Source: Williamsia limnetica (GTDB lineage Bacteria; Actinomycetota; Actinomycetes; Mycobacteriales; Mycobacteriaceae). Taken from it: a stretch of 32,654 nt of DNA. The notes beneath the pieces were generated by a model, which was given only the letters and a program-made list of their open reading frames with translations, was not told where the DNA came from and did no database searches. Positions 1 through 7,593 of this stretch are shown here, in pieces (the stretch's first letter is position 1; each line of letters begins with the position of its first letter). Where the stretch lies: the NCBI RefSeq assembly GCF_003217475.1, contig NZ_QJSP01000030.1:1-32654 (forward strand), given 5' to 3'. A program made the position numbers and the translations under genes.

Positions 1-161
1 ATCTGCTTGAAACGGGGCCAGATCGGGAAAATCCTGGTGGTGTCCTTTTGCCCCTGGGCGATGGTGCGGATCATTCTCCACACCCCGCCGAAGAACAGGG
101 CCCAGCACACCAGGCTGGCCAGGGCGGCAATGGTGCCGATGGTGATCGTCGCGGTAGTCAC
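1..161 (-). CDS. N-terminus of a membrane protein, possibly Fe-S oxidoreductase family (cut by window edge)
   Basis: Only the first 53 residues are present; the gene runs off the left edge. The GTG start is preceded by AAAGGA at an 8-base spacing. The visible sequence is a short polar N-terminus, one hydrophobic helix (about residues 3-27) and a basic stretch ending in IFPIWPRFKQ. A single helix followed by a basic, aromatic segment resembles the N-termini of mycobacterial membrane-bound iron-sulfur (heterodisulfide reductase-like) proteins, but no catalytic motif is in view, so this is a guess from general appearance. It lies downstream of the methyltransferase on the same strand. A weak copy of the cluster's palindromic operator lies about 180 bases upstream of the start, so it may belong to the same regulon. 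Confidence 0.4.
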   Translation of the reverse strand, partial: MTTATITIGTIAALASLVCWALFFGGVWRMIRTIAQGQKDTTRIFPIWPRFKQ

Positions 162-338
162 GCAGAACGTCCTTTCACGGGGGTCGGCGGCTCTAGGAAT
201 GCCCGGCTTCGTGTGATCGTGGGCGACCGATCCTTTTCACCGCTTGACTCCTCGTGGTGGATGACGTCGCGAATCGCCGACATCACCTTTGAACACGATC
301 GGCAGGCCGCGACCTTCACATCCTCCACCTCACTCCGA

Positions 339-359
339 ATTACTAGCATAGGTAGTAGT
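339..359. promoter_or_regulatory. Weak copy of the BlaI-type palindromic operator
   Basis: Arms ATTACTAG and GTAGTAGT are separated by 5 bases. They match 13 of 16 positions of the cluster consensus ACTACTAT-N5-ATAGTAGT. It lies between the methyltransferase stop and the start of the truncated membrane protein, about 180 bases from that start. The position fits a promoter for the truncated gene, but the match is the joint weakest in the window. Confidence 0.4.
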
Positions 360-447
360 AGGGAGCGTCTCTCCAGGAGGCATCGACGTCATTCGCAGGG
401 CTGCCGTTTCCCCCTCGGACTGCAGCAGTGTCATCTCACTCGACGAG

Positions 448-1038
448 CTACGTCGATCTCTTGGCTGCCGAGAATCGCACGACGGCACCTGCCGTTCCCC
501 TTCTCACCCGAACGTCGTGTAGTGGCAGACGTTTCAAAAGTGGTTCGAGTTGGCCGTGGTCGATGAGCCGATGGGGTGCACCTTCTAGGCGATGGAGAAC
601 TTGCGCTGGCCAGCTTGACAGCAAGTCGTATCCAACCAGGGTGCCGCCGGGTGCCAAAACCCTGGCCGCCTCGGCGAGAACATCCTCCCAGGACACAGTG
701 TGGTGCAGCATGAGAAAGGACAGCACCGCATCGAACGCGCCCTGGCTGAACGGCAGGGCGCTGGCATCAGCTCGTTGGATGGTAGTTCTGGAGTCCGCCG
801 CGAGTCGGTTGGCGGCTGCGGTCACCATCGTGTGGTCAAAATCGGTGATGGTCATCCTTATTTCGGGGAACCTGGCGAGGATCTCAGCCGCCATCGCCCC
901 GCTGCCAGCACCGATTTCCAGAACGTCCCCCTGAAGACGCACACCCTGAAGTGCCCAAGGAACAATAAGGCGGCGCGTTGCGAACCTCCAGGGCGCACTG
1001 CGGCAGAACGCCGATTCGAAGCCGGACATATTGGGCAT
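448..1038 (-). CDS. Class I SAM-dependent methyltransferase
   Basis: A 196-residue protein with the Rossmann-fold methyltransferase signature. Motif I is VLEIGAGSG (residues 39-47), followed by an acidic residue after strand 2 (ITDFD, about 64-68), then a DASALPF stretch typical of motif II and the LAPGGTLVGYD segment of motif III. It has the length of small methyltransferase type 11 proteins. The substrate cannot be read from the sequence. The ATG start is preceded by AAGGA at a 9-base spacing; a second ATG three codons in is less likely. It follows the TlpA-like gene on the same strand after a 72-base gap that contains a separate palindrome, which suggests its own promoter. It carries no signal peptide and should be cytosolic. 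Confidence 0.8.
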   Translation of the reverse strand: MPNMSGFESAFCRSAPWRFATRRLIVPWALQGVRLQGDVLEIGAGSGAMAAEILARFPEIRMTITDFDHTMVTAAANRLAADSRTTIQRADASALPFSQGAFDAVLSFLMLHHTVSWEDVLAEAARVLAPGGTLVGYDLLSSWPAQVLHRLEGAPHRLIDHGQLEPLLKRLPLHDVRVRRGTAGAVVRFSAAKRST

Positions 1039-1057
1039 TGGGTCAGATCCTTACTCC

Positions 1058-1075
1058 TAGACAAGCGTTCGTCTA
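1058..1075. promoter_or_regulatory. Imperfect palindrome, TetR-like operator candidate
   Basis: The sequence TAGACAAGC-GTTCGTCTA is an inverted repeat with 7 of 9 arm positions matching. It sits 20 bases upstream of the methyltransferase ATG, where a repressor would block transcription or early elongation. The TAGAC...GTCTA outline resembles TetR-family operators of actinobacteria in general. No TetR gene is present in the window, and the palindrome is unrelated to the ACTACTAT-N5-ATAGTAGT family. Confidence 0.45.
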
Positions 1076-1110
1076 ACAATCGTCGCAGGGCGCTGTGCTC
1101 CCCGTGTAGC

Positions 1111-1812
1111 TCATGCTGCAACGTCAAGGTGTTCCTCGACGGCGGCCGCTAGTTCATCTCGTGTATCAAATATTTGCGGCATCACGGCGGCCACCGTCCC
1201 ATCAGCCCGTATAAGTACGGTGCACGGGTAGACCCGGGGTATGCCAAGTACGCGAGCGAGCTGGGCGTCGGTGTCGACAACGGTCGGCAGTGTGACACCG
1301 ATGTCGGCCAACATGGTCAGGGCGCGGGTGAGGTTTTGGGCACCATCTTGTCCATGAACGGTGAGGACCTGCACCTGGCCCCTCGAAGTCGCCGCGAATT
1401 CAGCGATGATCGGGAGTTCTGTCCGGCACGGCCCGCACCAGTACGCCCATACATTGAGCACTAGGGGCAGATCCTCGGTCGCGTTAGCCACTTCGATGAG
1501 CTGGCCATCTGCCAGGCAGGACAGCGAGACGCCCGCCATGGGTGAGTCGGCCGGGTCCGCGAGATCTGGCACCGGGCAGGGCTCAAGTGCAGCGGCCTGC
1601 CGAGCGCGAGTCAGCTCTTGCGGCGAAACGTTATCGCCTGCCTCAGCAGGGGCTGCTGCCCCGGGCAGTGGCGCGGTGCTCGTTCCAGGATCAAACTCAG
1701 CGCTCCCTCTGGGCCAGATGGCCACGACGAGGGCGACAATCACCACGAAGACGCCAATCGTCCACCGTGCCGATACTGACAATCCAGAGAGACGTCGCGC
1801 CGGTTTCGTCAT
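1111..1812 (-). CDS. Membrane-anchored TlpA/ResA-like thiol-disulfide oxidoreductase
   Basis: A 233-residue protein anchored by one N-terminal helix (about residues 17-34), with a Pro/Ala-rich linker and a C-terminal thioredoxin fold. The active site is WCGPC (Cys126 and Cys129) in the context VLNVWAYWCGPC, typical of TlpA/ResA proteins that act outside the membrane on disulfides. Two further cysteines (about 79 and 99) lie in the inserted region before the active site and could form a structural pair. The ATG start is favoured over a GTG two codons upstream because GGGAAG lies 5 bases before the ATG, while it abuts the GTG. The gene is divergent from lnt, with a strong BlaI-type palindrome about 80 bases upstream. 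CcdA, encoded nearby, is the expected electron donor. Confidence 0.85.
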   Translation of the reverse strand: MTKPARRLSGLSVSARWTIGVFVVIVALVVAIWPRGSAEFDPGTSTAPLPGAAAPAEAGDNVSPQELTRARQAAALEPCPVPDLADPADSPMAGVSLSCLADGQLIEVANATEDLPLVLNVWAYWCGPCRTELPIIAEFAATSRGQVQVLTVHGQDGAQNLTRALTMLADIGVTLPTVVDTDAQLARVLGIPRVYPCTVLIRADGTVAAVMPQIFDTRDELAAAVEEHLDVAA

Positions 1813-1890
1813 ACACACTTCCCAGTTGAACCACCTAAGTGCAGGCAGGCCGTCTCGGGCGGCTGCGACCCAGGTGCACCACCACCTTAA

Positions 1891-1911
1891 ACTACTATGC
1901 TCTATAGTAGC
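1891..1911. promoter_or_regulatory. BlaI-type palindromic operator between tlpA-like gene and lnt
   Basis: Arms ACTACTAT and ATAGTAGC with a 5-base spacer match 15 of 16 consensus positions. It lies almost midway between the divergent TlpA-like gene and lnt, 79 bases from one start and 76 from the other, so a single site could control both. Confidence 0.8.
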
Positions 1912-1987
1912 TAAATGAACGGCAGTTTCGGGTCCGGTCGCTACGCCCTCAGCAGCACCGCTCAGTCACCAGTGCCATATCGGAGTC

Positions 1988-3715
1988 GTGCGCTGTGATG
2001 CCACAGTTTTGGCGTGCTGTTCGGTGTCCTCGCCACCAGCGTCTTGCAGAGCAGTACCGATGGTCTTTTCGACCTGCTTTGCTGGGATGCGGACGGGTTT
2101 GGTGACTGCTACTGCGACCGCGTCTGCGGCACCGGCGAATACGGCCATAGTGACGGCGCGGCGTATATCCTGGGCGGCGCGAACGGCCGGATGCGCAATC
2201 AGTGGCACTCTCATGTGGGCATCGTTTCCGCCACGCAATCTGTGGTTCTTGGCCGTCTTGTCGTTGGCAGTTCTAGCACTGCAGCTATATGAAGTGGCCC
2301 GGCTCCGAACCGCGTTTTGGTGCGGCTTTGTTTTTGGTCTTGCTTTCTTCCTGCCGTTACTGCCCTGGGTGGGCATCTATGTCGGACCACTACCGTGGGT
2401 GGCTCTTGCGGTGGTGATGTCGTTGTACGCAGGGTTACTCGCGATAGTCGTAGCCCGCGTCACGACGCTGCCGTGGTGGCCGGTGTGGTTTGCCGTCGCG
2501 TGGCTGAGTTTCGAATGGGTCCGGTCCGCCTTTCCGTTCGGCGGATTCCCCTGGGGACGAGCGGCTTTTACTCAAGTAGGGGGGCCCTTGCTCTCGGTGG
2601 CATCAATCGGTGGGGCGCCGACGGTCTCGTTCGCCGTCGCTTTCACCGGTGGTGCACTGGCCGTTTTGACCCGCACACTACTGACCTGTCCGCGGCAGTG
2701 GCAGGTACTCGTGCGCCGCGCTCTCGTCGTGCTGATAATGCCAACCTTGGCCGGCGCATTGTGGCCGTCAGTGGTATCAGCAAACACCGGCGACGTAGCC
2801 ACCGTGGCCGTGATTCAGGGAAACGTACCCCGTTTGGGGTTGAACTTCAATGAGCAACGGCGCGCTGTCCTCGACAATCACGTACGCCAAACGCTGCTGC
2901 TAGCACAGAAAATCGATGCTCGCGAGGTGCCCCGACCCAGCGTGGTGTTGTGGCCGGAGAATGCTTCGGACATTGACCCCACCATCAACCCAGATGCCGC
3001 CGAACAGATCACAGCGGCATCGGCGGCTGTTGGCGCACCAATCATGGTGGGGACCGTGCTACAACATCCTGACGGTCAGCCCACCAATTCCGTATTGGTG
3101 TGGGATGGACGCCCCGGGACGCAGAACCTGCCGGTTCGGGGCCGCTACGACAAGCAGATCATTCAACCTTTTGGCGAATATCTGCCGTGGCGTGGCTTTT
3201 TCGAGTATTTCTCGTCTTACGCTGAGCAAGCCGGCAACTTCATACCGGGTATGGGACCTGGGGTGGTCAAGGTGCCCACTGCCGCCGGCAACGACCTCAT
3301 CGTAGGGATCTCGACGTGCTGGGAAGTGGCCTTTGACCGGTCCGCCCGAAAAGCGGTTCGATCAGGTGCGCAGCTGCTATCAGTACCTACCAACAACGCA
3401 ACATTCGGCCGAACAGAGATGACCTATCAGCAGCTGGCGATGTCTCAGGTGCGCGCGGTGGAGCATGGTCGCAGTGTTGTGGTCTCGGCTACCAGTGGTG
3501 TCAGTGCCGTGATCAGTCCAGATGGTCAAATCACGGCCAGCACCGGCATCTTCGAGCCCGGCATCATGGTCAAACCCATCGCGCTGCACACAGAAAGCAC
3601 CCTCGCCACAACCGTAGGTCCACTCCCCGAGCGGATCGCGGTGGTGCTCACCGCGCTGGGTCTTGTATGGGCGTGGGTGCGCCATCGACGATCCTTGCCG
3701 CCGCCGCGCCCCTAG
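1988..3715 (+). CDS. lnt: Apolipoprotein N-acyltransferase
   Basis: Lnt adds the third acyl chain to the lipid-modified N-terminal cysteine of lipoproteins in the membrane. Counting from the GTG used here (575 residues), several hydrophobic helices fill about 70-260, followed by the nitrilase-like periplasmic domain and a last helix near 548-563. The catalytic triad is visible: Glu324 (WPEN), Lys389 (YDKQ, followed by QPFGEYLPW) and Cys444 (STCWE). The family-like sequence begins only near residue 60 (ARRISWAARTAG...SFPPRNLW). The first 54 residues look unrelated and the upstream GTG has poor spacing to its AG-rich stretch, so the true start may be the in-frame GTG at 2150 or an ATG at 2060 or 2087. 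It stands alone rather than fused to a dolichol-phosphate-mannose synthase domain as in M. tuberculosis Ppm1. It is convergent with ccdA. Confidence 0.9.
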   Translation: MRCDATVLACCSVSSPPASCRAVPMVFSTCFAGMRTGLVTATATASAAPANTAIVTARRISWAARTAGCAISGTLMWASFPPRNLWFLAVLSLAVLALQLYEVARLRTAFWCGFVFGLAFFLPLLPWVGIYVGPLPWVALAVVMSLYAGLLAIVVARVTTLPWWPVWFAVAWLSFEWVRSAFPFGGFPWGRAAFTQVGGPLLSVASIGGAPTVSFAVAFTGGALAVLTRTLLTCPRQWQVLVRRALVVLIMPTLAGALWPSVVSANTGDVATVAVIQGNVPRLGLNFNEQRRAVLDNHVRQTLLLAQKIDAREVPRPSVVLWPENASDIDPTINPDAAEQITAASAAVGAPIMVGTVLQHPDGQPTNSVLVWDGRPGTQNLPVRGRYDKQIIQPFGEYLPWRGFFEYFSSYAEQAGNFIPGMGPGVVKVPTAAGNDLIVGISTCWEVAFDRSARKAVRSGAQLLSVPTNNATFGRTEMTYQQLAMSQVRAVEHGRSVVVSATSGVSAVISPDGQITASTGIFEPGIMVKPIALHTESTLATTVGPLPERIAVVLTALGLVWAWVRHRRSLPPPRP

Positions 3716-3835
3716 CGCGCTTGCTCAGAAACCCACTATCCTACGGCGTTGCGACACTGCCCTATTGCTTCTCTATCCGCTGTCAGCGAGATAAGTCACC
3801 CCGCCGGTCGACAACGGCCCCCGCACTGAACATTT

Positions 3836-4651
3836 CTATATCGGCAACACGACGTTGCTGACAAAGGCGTCCCGAAGCCACAGGACAAAAACATCCCAGA
3901 CCCCCGTCACCAGCGCGATGCCGACCACCACGAGCATGACGCCTCCAGCGACCTGGATCTGTCGTGTATGGCGACGCAAGAAGCCCACACCGCGCAACAT
4001 GCGCGACGAGCCGAAAGCCAACAGAATGAAGGGCAATCCGAGACCGAGGCAGTACGCCACGATCAGTAGCACACCGCGTGCGGCTGTAGCTCCCTCAGTT
4101 CCCGCCGCTACTGACAAGACACCAGCTAGCGTGGGGCCGAGGCAGGGCGTCCATCCCAGCCCGAACACAGCACCGAGCAGTGGCGCTCCAGCCAGTGACG
4201 GGATGAGGCGAGGCTTCGCGCGCGTATCTTTCTGCAACACGGGGAGCAGACCTAGGAACACCAGCCCCATCACGATGGTCACGACGCCACCGATGCGTTG
4301 AAGTACAACACGATTGAGCTGCAGTGCCCCGATCACTCCAAAGACCGATACCGTACCTAGCACGAACACCACTGTGAAGCCTGCGACGAACAGCGTTGCC
4401 GCGCCGGTCACCCGCCAACGGTGCAGCGATCTGGAGGTCACTGCATCACCTCCGCTGCTCGAAGTCCCCTCAGCCCCAGCCACTGCCGCTAGATATGACA
4501 GGTATCCCGGCACGAGAGGAATGCAGCAGGGTGAGGCGAAAGAGACCAACCCCGCCAGCGCTGCCACCGCCAGCGCGAGCACTATCGGCCCAGTCGCGGC
4601 GACTGATTGAAAACTTGTGCCAATAGTGTCAGCGCTTGCCCATACAGTCAC
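3836..4651 (-). CDS. ccdA: CcdA-family transmembrane thiol-disulfide transporter
   Basis: CcdA passes reducing equivalents from cytosolic thioredoxin across the membrane to extracytoplasmic TlpA/ResA/CcsX-like proteins. This 271-residue protein has the six-helix CcdA pattern. The first redox helix carries PCCIPLVPGYLSYL with Cys42 and Cys43, and the fourth carries GWTPCLGPTL with Cys170; one Cys from each helix forms the transport disulfide in the family. The extra adjacent Cys42/Cys43 pair is a detail worth noting. GTG start, with AAGGA 6 bases upstream. Its BlaI-type operator lies about 120 bases upstream. Two TlpA-like proteins in this cluster are the natural partners. No cytochrome c biogenesis genes (ResB, CcsA) are nearby, so a role in general disulfide reduction or lipoprotein folding is more likely than a heme-specific one. 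Confidence 0.92.
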   Translation of the reverse strand: MTVWASADTIGTSFQSVAATGPIVLALAVAALAGLVSFASPCCIPLVPGYLSYLAAVAGAEGTSSSGGDAVTSRSLHRWRVTGAATLFVAGFTVVFVLGTVSVFGVIGALQLNRVVLQRIGGVVTIVMGLVFLGLLPVLQKDTRAKPRLIPSLAGAPLLGAVFGLGWTPCLGPTLAGVLSVAAGTEGATAARGVLLIVAYCLGLGLPFILLAFGSSRMLRGVGFLRRHTRQIQVAGGVMLVVVGIALVTGVWDVFVLWLRDAFVSNVVLPI

Positions 4652-4769
4652 TCAACATCCTTACCTCAACTGCCAAGGTGCGATTTGGGAGTCAGCCGCC
4701 CACCGCTCGAAGCGGCCCAGCGTGACGTTGCAGCGGTCGTTGCTCGGCCGTCCGACACCCCGACGTTTT

Positions 4770-4790
4770 ACTACTACGAATCATAGTAGT
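4770..4790. promoter_or_regulatory. BlaI-type palindromic operator upstream of ccdA
   Basis: Arms ACTACTAC and ATAGTAGT with a 5-base spacer match 15 of 16 consensus positions. It lies in the 226-base gap between the Lgt-like gene and ccdA, which run in the same direction, giving ccdA its own regulated promoter. Confidence 0.8.
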
Positions 4791-4877
4791 TCAGGGTCCG
4801 GGTCGACTCGAAGCGGGTTCAAGGCGCCATGAATGCCCGCCCGGCTGATCCTTGGGCGCACCACGGGGCCGATTGGT

Positions 4878-6203
4878 CTAGGCAGTGACTGCCACGAGGT
4901 CCACCGTCAGCAGAGCAAGGCCGGCGAGAGTGGTCCATGTGCGCCCGCGGGCGGTGTGGGGGTCGCTGCGCAGGGGGAACAGCAGTTGTCGCAGTAAGAC
5001 ATAGACGATGAGGTTTGCTACGAAAAGCGATCCCGGCCAGTGCGCCGGTACCGTCAGCACCAGAACCAGGCTGATCGCTGCAAGCATCAGGGCCCCGGCC
5101 GCTTCAATGAGCTGCACAGGGTAGCGACGAACTCCCAGCTGACGATCAGACGACCACACACCCCAGCGCGAACTGGTGGCCCGGCCGGCGCAGCATCCGG
5201 AGAGAAAGCAACCCGGTCGGCCAATCGCCAGACCCAGGAATAAACCCGGCGCGGTGACATCGAGCAGCTCGCCGACCGGTAGCCCCACTGCGAGTGCACC
5301 GACGATCACCGTCCCCACTGCAGCGACGATGAATCCCTGGATACATGCGCCGGCGGTACGCAGAGACCGGTGGCGTTCGCGGTGCAGGACAAGAAACCAC
5401 ACCTTGGCACCCAGCACACCAACAAGGCACCCCAACACTGACAACAGCGTTGCCGCCCACCACCGAGAGTCGACGCGAGCGAAGAGCAGCGCCTGTGCAA
5501 CAAGCGCGGCAATTGCGCCCACTCCTACCAATATCGGCCACGCCGCAATGCGGACACCTGGGCCTACTGCCAGAGGGGCGAGGCGGGTCGTGGTTGTCAC
5601 CGTCTGCCTCGATGCCGCGTCGTCATCGCCCACCGGTTTTCCGACCACCCGCCAGGTTCCCTTGTTAATACCGCTGACCCGTACAGACACAGTTGCGCGC
5701 CCAGTGGCAGGGAGCTGGTTTAAGGACACCACTCGCCCAAAGCTATCCCCTAAATGTTCGGACCCCTCCGACCCCACGCGGGCACCCACAAACGCGACAG
5801 CCAACGACCGGTCTCGATCGCGTGGTAGCTCATAGGTCGCTACCAATCCCTGCGGCTCCATCTCCTCGCTCGCCGCTGCACAGCCGCGCGCCGCGACGGG
5901 TTCACTCAATTCCCGCGGTTCGGTCAACGGAATAGGGTCCGGCGCAGGCGAGAGAGCAACCTCACCGCTCCGAGCTTCAACATGTGCACCCCTCTCACCA
6001 CCTGGCGGGCTTTGCTGAGCCCGCGCGGGGGCTCTGAGTGCGACAACATCGGCCTCGACGTCTGCAGCTACCGCGGCCGCTCCACTCGCGTTGGACACCA
6101 ACCATTGGCCGCGTCCTCCAGCAGATCCGCCAGTGCCGCTAGCCCGGCGTTTGGAACGACCAGCGGTGCGCTGGTGGCTCTTTCGTTTGGTCTTCTTGCT
6201 CAT
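4878..6203 (-). CDS. Divergent Lgt-family (prolipoprotein diacylglyceryl transferase-like) membrane protein with N-terminal extension
   Basis: A 441-residue protein, far longer than Lgt (about 290). Residues 1-25 are very basic; about 30-115 is low-complexity Ala/Glu/Pro; about 121-188 looks like a small beta-sandwich (ATYELP...GRATVSVRVSGINKGTWRV). From about 220 on are seven or so membrane helices. The C-terminal half has the Lgt outline: GRPGCFLSGCCAGR (328-341) aligns with the GRIGNFxNGExxGR signature, and RYPVQLIEA with the PSQLYEA segment. However, the Asn and Glu of the signature are Cys here, and the HGG motif that holds the catalytic His of E. coli Lgt seems to be replaced by IQG. 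It may therefore not be an active Lgt. ATG start with GAGGGG 7 bases upstream; an upstream in-frame TTG is less likely. Two tandem BlaI-type operators precede it. Confidence 0.7.
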   Translation of the reverse strand: MSKKTKRKSHQRTAGRSKRRASGTGGSAGGRGQWLVSNASGAAAVAADVEADVVALRAPARAQQSPPGGERGAHVEARSGEVALSPAPDPIPLTEPRELSEPVAARGCAAASEEMEPQGLVATYELPRDRDRSLAVAFVGARVGSEGSEHLGDSFGRVVSLNQLPATGRATVSVRVSGINKGTWRVVGKPVGDDDAASRQTVTTTTRLAPLAVGPGVRIAAWPILVGVGAIAALVAQALLFARVDSRWWAATLLSVLGCLVGVLGAKVWFLVLHRERHRSLRTAGACIQGFIVAAVGTVIVGALAVGLPVGELLDVTAPGLFLGLAIGRPGCFLSGCCAGRATSSRWGVWSSDRQLGVRRYPVQLIEAAGALMLAAISLVLVLTVPAHWPGSLFVANLIVYVLLRQLLFPLRSDPHTARGRTWTTLAGLALLTVDLVAVTA

Positions 6204-6253
6204 GACAACGCCCCTCAAACCCTAGTGTGGTGCGAGCGGAAGGCAACCGCTCA

Positions 6254-6274
6254 ACTACTATGCGCGATAGTAGT
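6254..6274. promoter_or_regulatory. BlaI-type palindromic operator (perfect), proximal copy of a pair
   Basis: Arms ACTACTAT and ATAGTAGT with spacer GCGCG match the consensus at all 16 positions, and the symmetry extends two more bases on each side (CA...TG). It lies 51 bases upstream of the ATG of the Lgt-like gene. Confidence 0.85.
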
Positions 6275-6298
6275 TGAAGGCAATGGTCGCCGGGGAGA

Positions 6299-6319
6299 AT
6301 TACTATTGTGGATAGTAAT
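6299..6319. promoter_or_regulatory. BlaI-type palindromic operator, distal copy of a pair
   Basis: Arms ATTACTAT and ATAGTAAT are perfectly self-complementary with a TGTGG spacer, and match the consensus at 14 of 16 positions. The matched change on both arms suggests selection for symmetry. Its centre is 45 bp from that of the neighbouring site. Confidence 0.82.
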
Positions 6320-6438
6320 TAAGGTGGCGGGTGTCACTCGGGGATTAATGGCACTCAAGGACCGAGCGGTCATAGACAACCGAAGGGTGGATGATCGAGC
6401 GGGTCGCCGCTGTATTAGCGTGTTGGAAGCCGCGCCAG

Positions 6439-7389
6439 CTATGTGCAGCTGAAGGCATACATGGCCAAGGCAGCGACGCATCCGCCTACGAGGGGGACTG
6501 CCATGGCGCATCCGAGGAGCGTTCCTACTTGCACGCTGTGACGACGACGGGGGTGGCGATAGGCTTCGGCGCACAGCCGCTCGAGTCGTGTGGTCACGGT
6601 TCCACTGACCATTTCCAGGATCTGACTGGGAGCTGGCGCGGGCGCGGGAATCGCGGACATGGTGCGCAGGGCCGAGGCAACAACAAGGTGCCCGTGGTCT
6701 AGTGCTGCCTCTGCGTCTGCGGCCTGCTCAGCGAGTTCACGGACCATACTGGGACTGTGGGCGAACAGCGGTACACAGGGCAGCGTGCGTCCGACTGATT
6801 CGGCCCACAGGATCAGGGTGTGGTGTCGAAATCGGGCGTGCGCACGCTCATGGGCCAAAACAGCGCCCACCTCGTCGGCGGTGAGGTGGTTGAACAATCC
6901 GGTCGATGCTCCCACGGTCGGATTTTTGCCCGCCACGCAGAAGGCAACGGGCGTATCGGTCTCTAGCCACCACACGCCAGGGTGCTCGGGTTTTTGGGTG
7001 CCGGCCAGGTGTAGTGCCCCAACGTATTTGTCGCGCAGTGTCTTTTGCCGGACGCGTTCGCGTCGCGCCAGGTAGAAGATCCGTACCAGCACAGCTCCTA
7101 CCAGCAACCCTGCGCTGGCACCGGCGATTGTCTCGCTGGCCTGAGGGGATCCATGCGCAAGGAGTTCCCAGCAACTTCCTAGCAGGGAGGCGAGGTGTTC
7201 GGCGGTGCGGGCCGGCAGCGCCAGGGCGATTGCTGCGGCGACGACTAGCAGTACAAATAGGCTCTGAGTTACCGGCCACAGAGCAAGAGCAGTATGGGGC
7301 TGTAGTCGGTGTCGGATGCGCGCGAAGAAGCGCGGCCACATCCATCCCAGCGTGCCCGCACTAGCCAAAAGCGTGAGGGCCAGATTCAT
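6439..7389 (-). CDS. M56 (BlaR1/MecR1-like) membrane metalloprotease without sensor domain
   Basis: A 316-residue membrane protein with helices near residues 1-20, 36-58, 86-107 and 294-313. The zinc motif HERAH (His180-Glu181-x-x-His184) is followed by ELAEQAAD, giving the likely third ligand Glu221. This is the gluzincin layout of M56/M48 peptidases. In the BlaR1 family such proteases inactivate or trigger loss of a BlaI-type repressor. Staphylococcal BlaR1 carries a beta-lactam-binding sensor domain at its C-terminus; here nothing follows the last helix except a few residues, so the signal must be sensed by the membrane part or a partner. The repressor gene lies 4.1 kb away on the other strand rather than next door. 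The ATG start has only a weak GGAT as Shine-Dalgarno. Confidence 0.85.
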   Translation of the reverse strand: MNLALTLLASAGTLGWMWPRFFARIRHRLQPHTALALWPVTQSLFVLLVVAAAIALALPARTAEHLASLLGSCWELLAHGSPQASETIAGASAGLLVGAVLVRIFYLARRERVRQKTLRDKYVGALHLAGTQKPEHPGVWWLETDTPVAFCVAGKNPTVGASTGLFNHLTADEVGAVLAHERAHARFRHHTLILWAESVGRTLPCVPLFAHSPSMVRELAEQAADAEAALDHGHLVVASALRTMSAIPAPAPAPSQILEMVSGTVTTRLERLCAEAYRHPRRRHSVQVGTLLGCAMAVPLVGGCVAALAMYAFSCT

Positions 7390-7593
7390 CGCCGATCCGT
7401 TCGACGGTCATAGTCGCTGCGATTCGGTTGACTGCCACCTACCCGGCGCACCAGCGCACCAGTGCGTGTGGCGGTCGGCATCCGCGCAGACCACACGGTC
7501 AGCGGCTGCCCACGCTCAGCGGCTGCCCACATCGCGACCTCCTGTCTCGCTCTGCCGTGTGTGGACAGTGTATTCCGATGTCGCTCCAGCCTG

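Noticed and set aside
158-349. Minus-strand open frame of 63 codons whose TGA overlaps the GTG of the truncated membrane protein
   Set aside because: The ATG lies inside the weak operator, there is no ribosome site, and the translation shows no domain. The overlap is probably chance.
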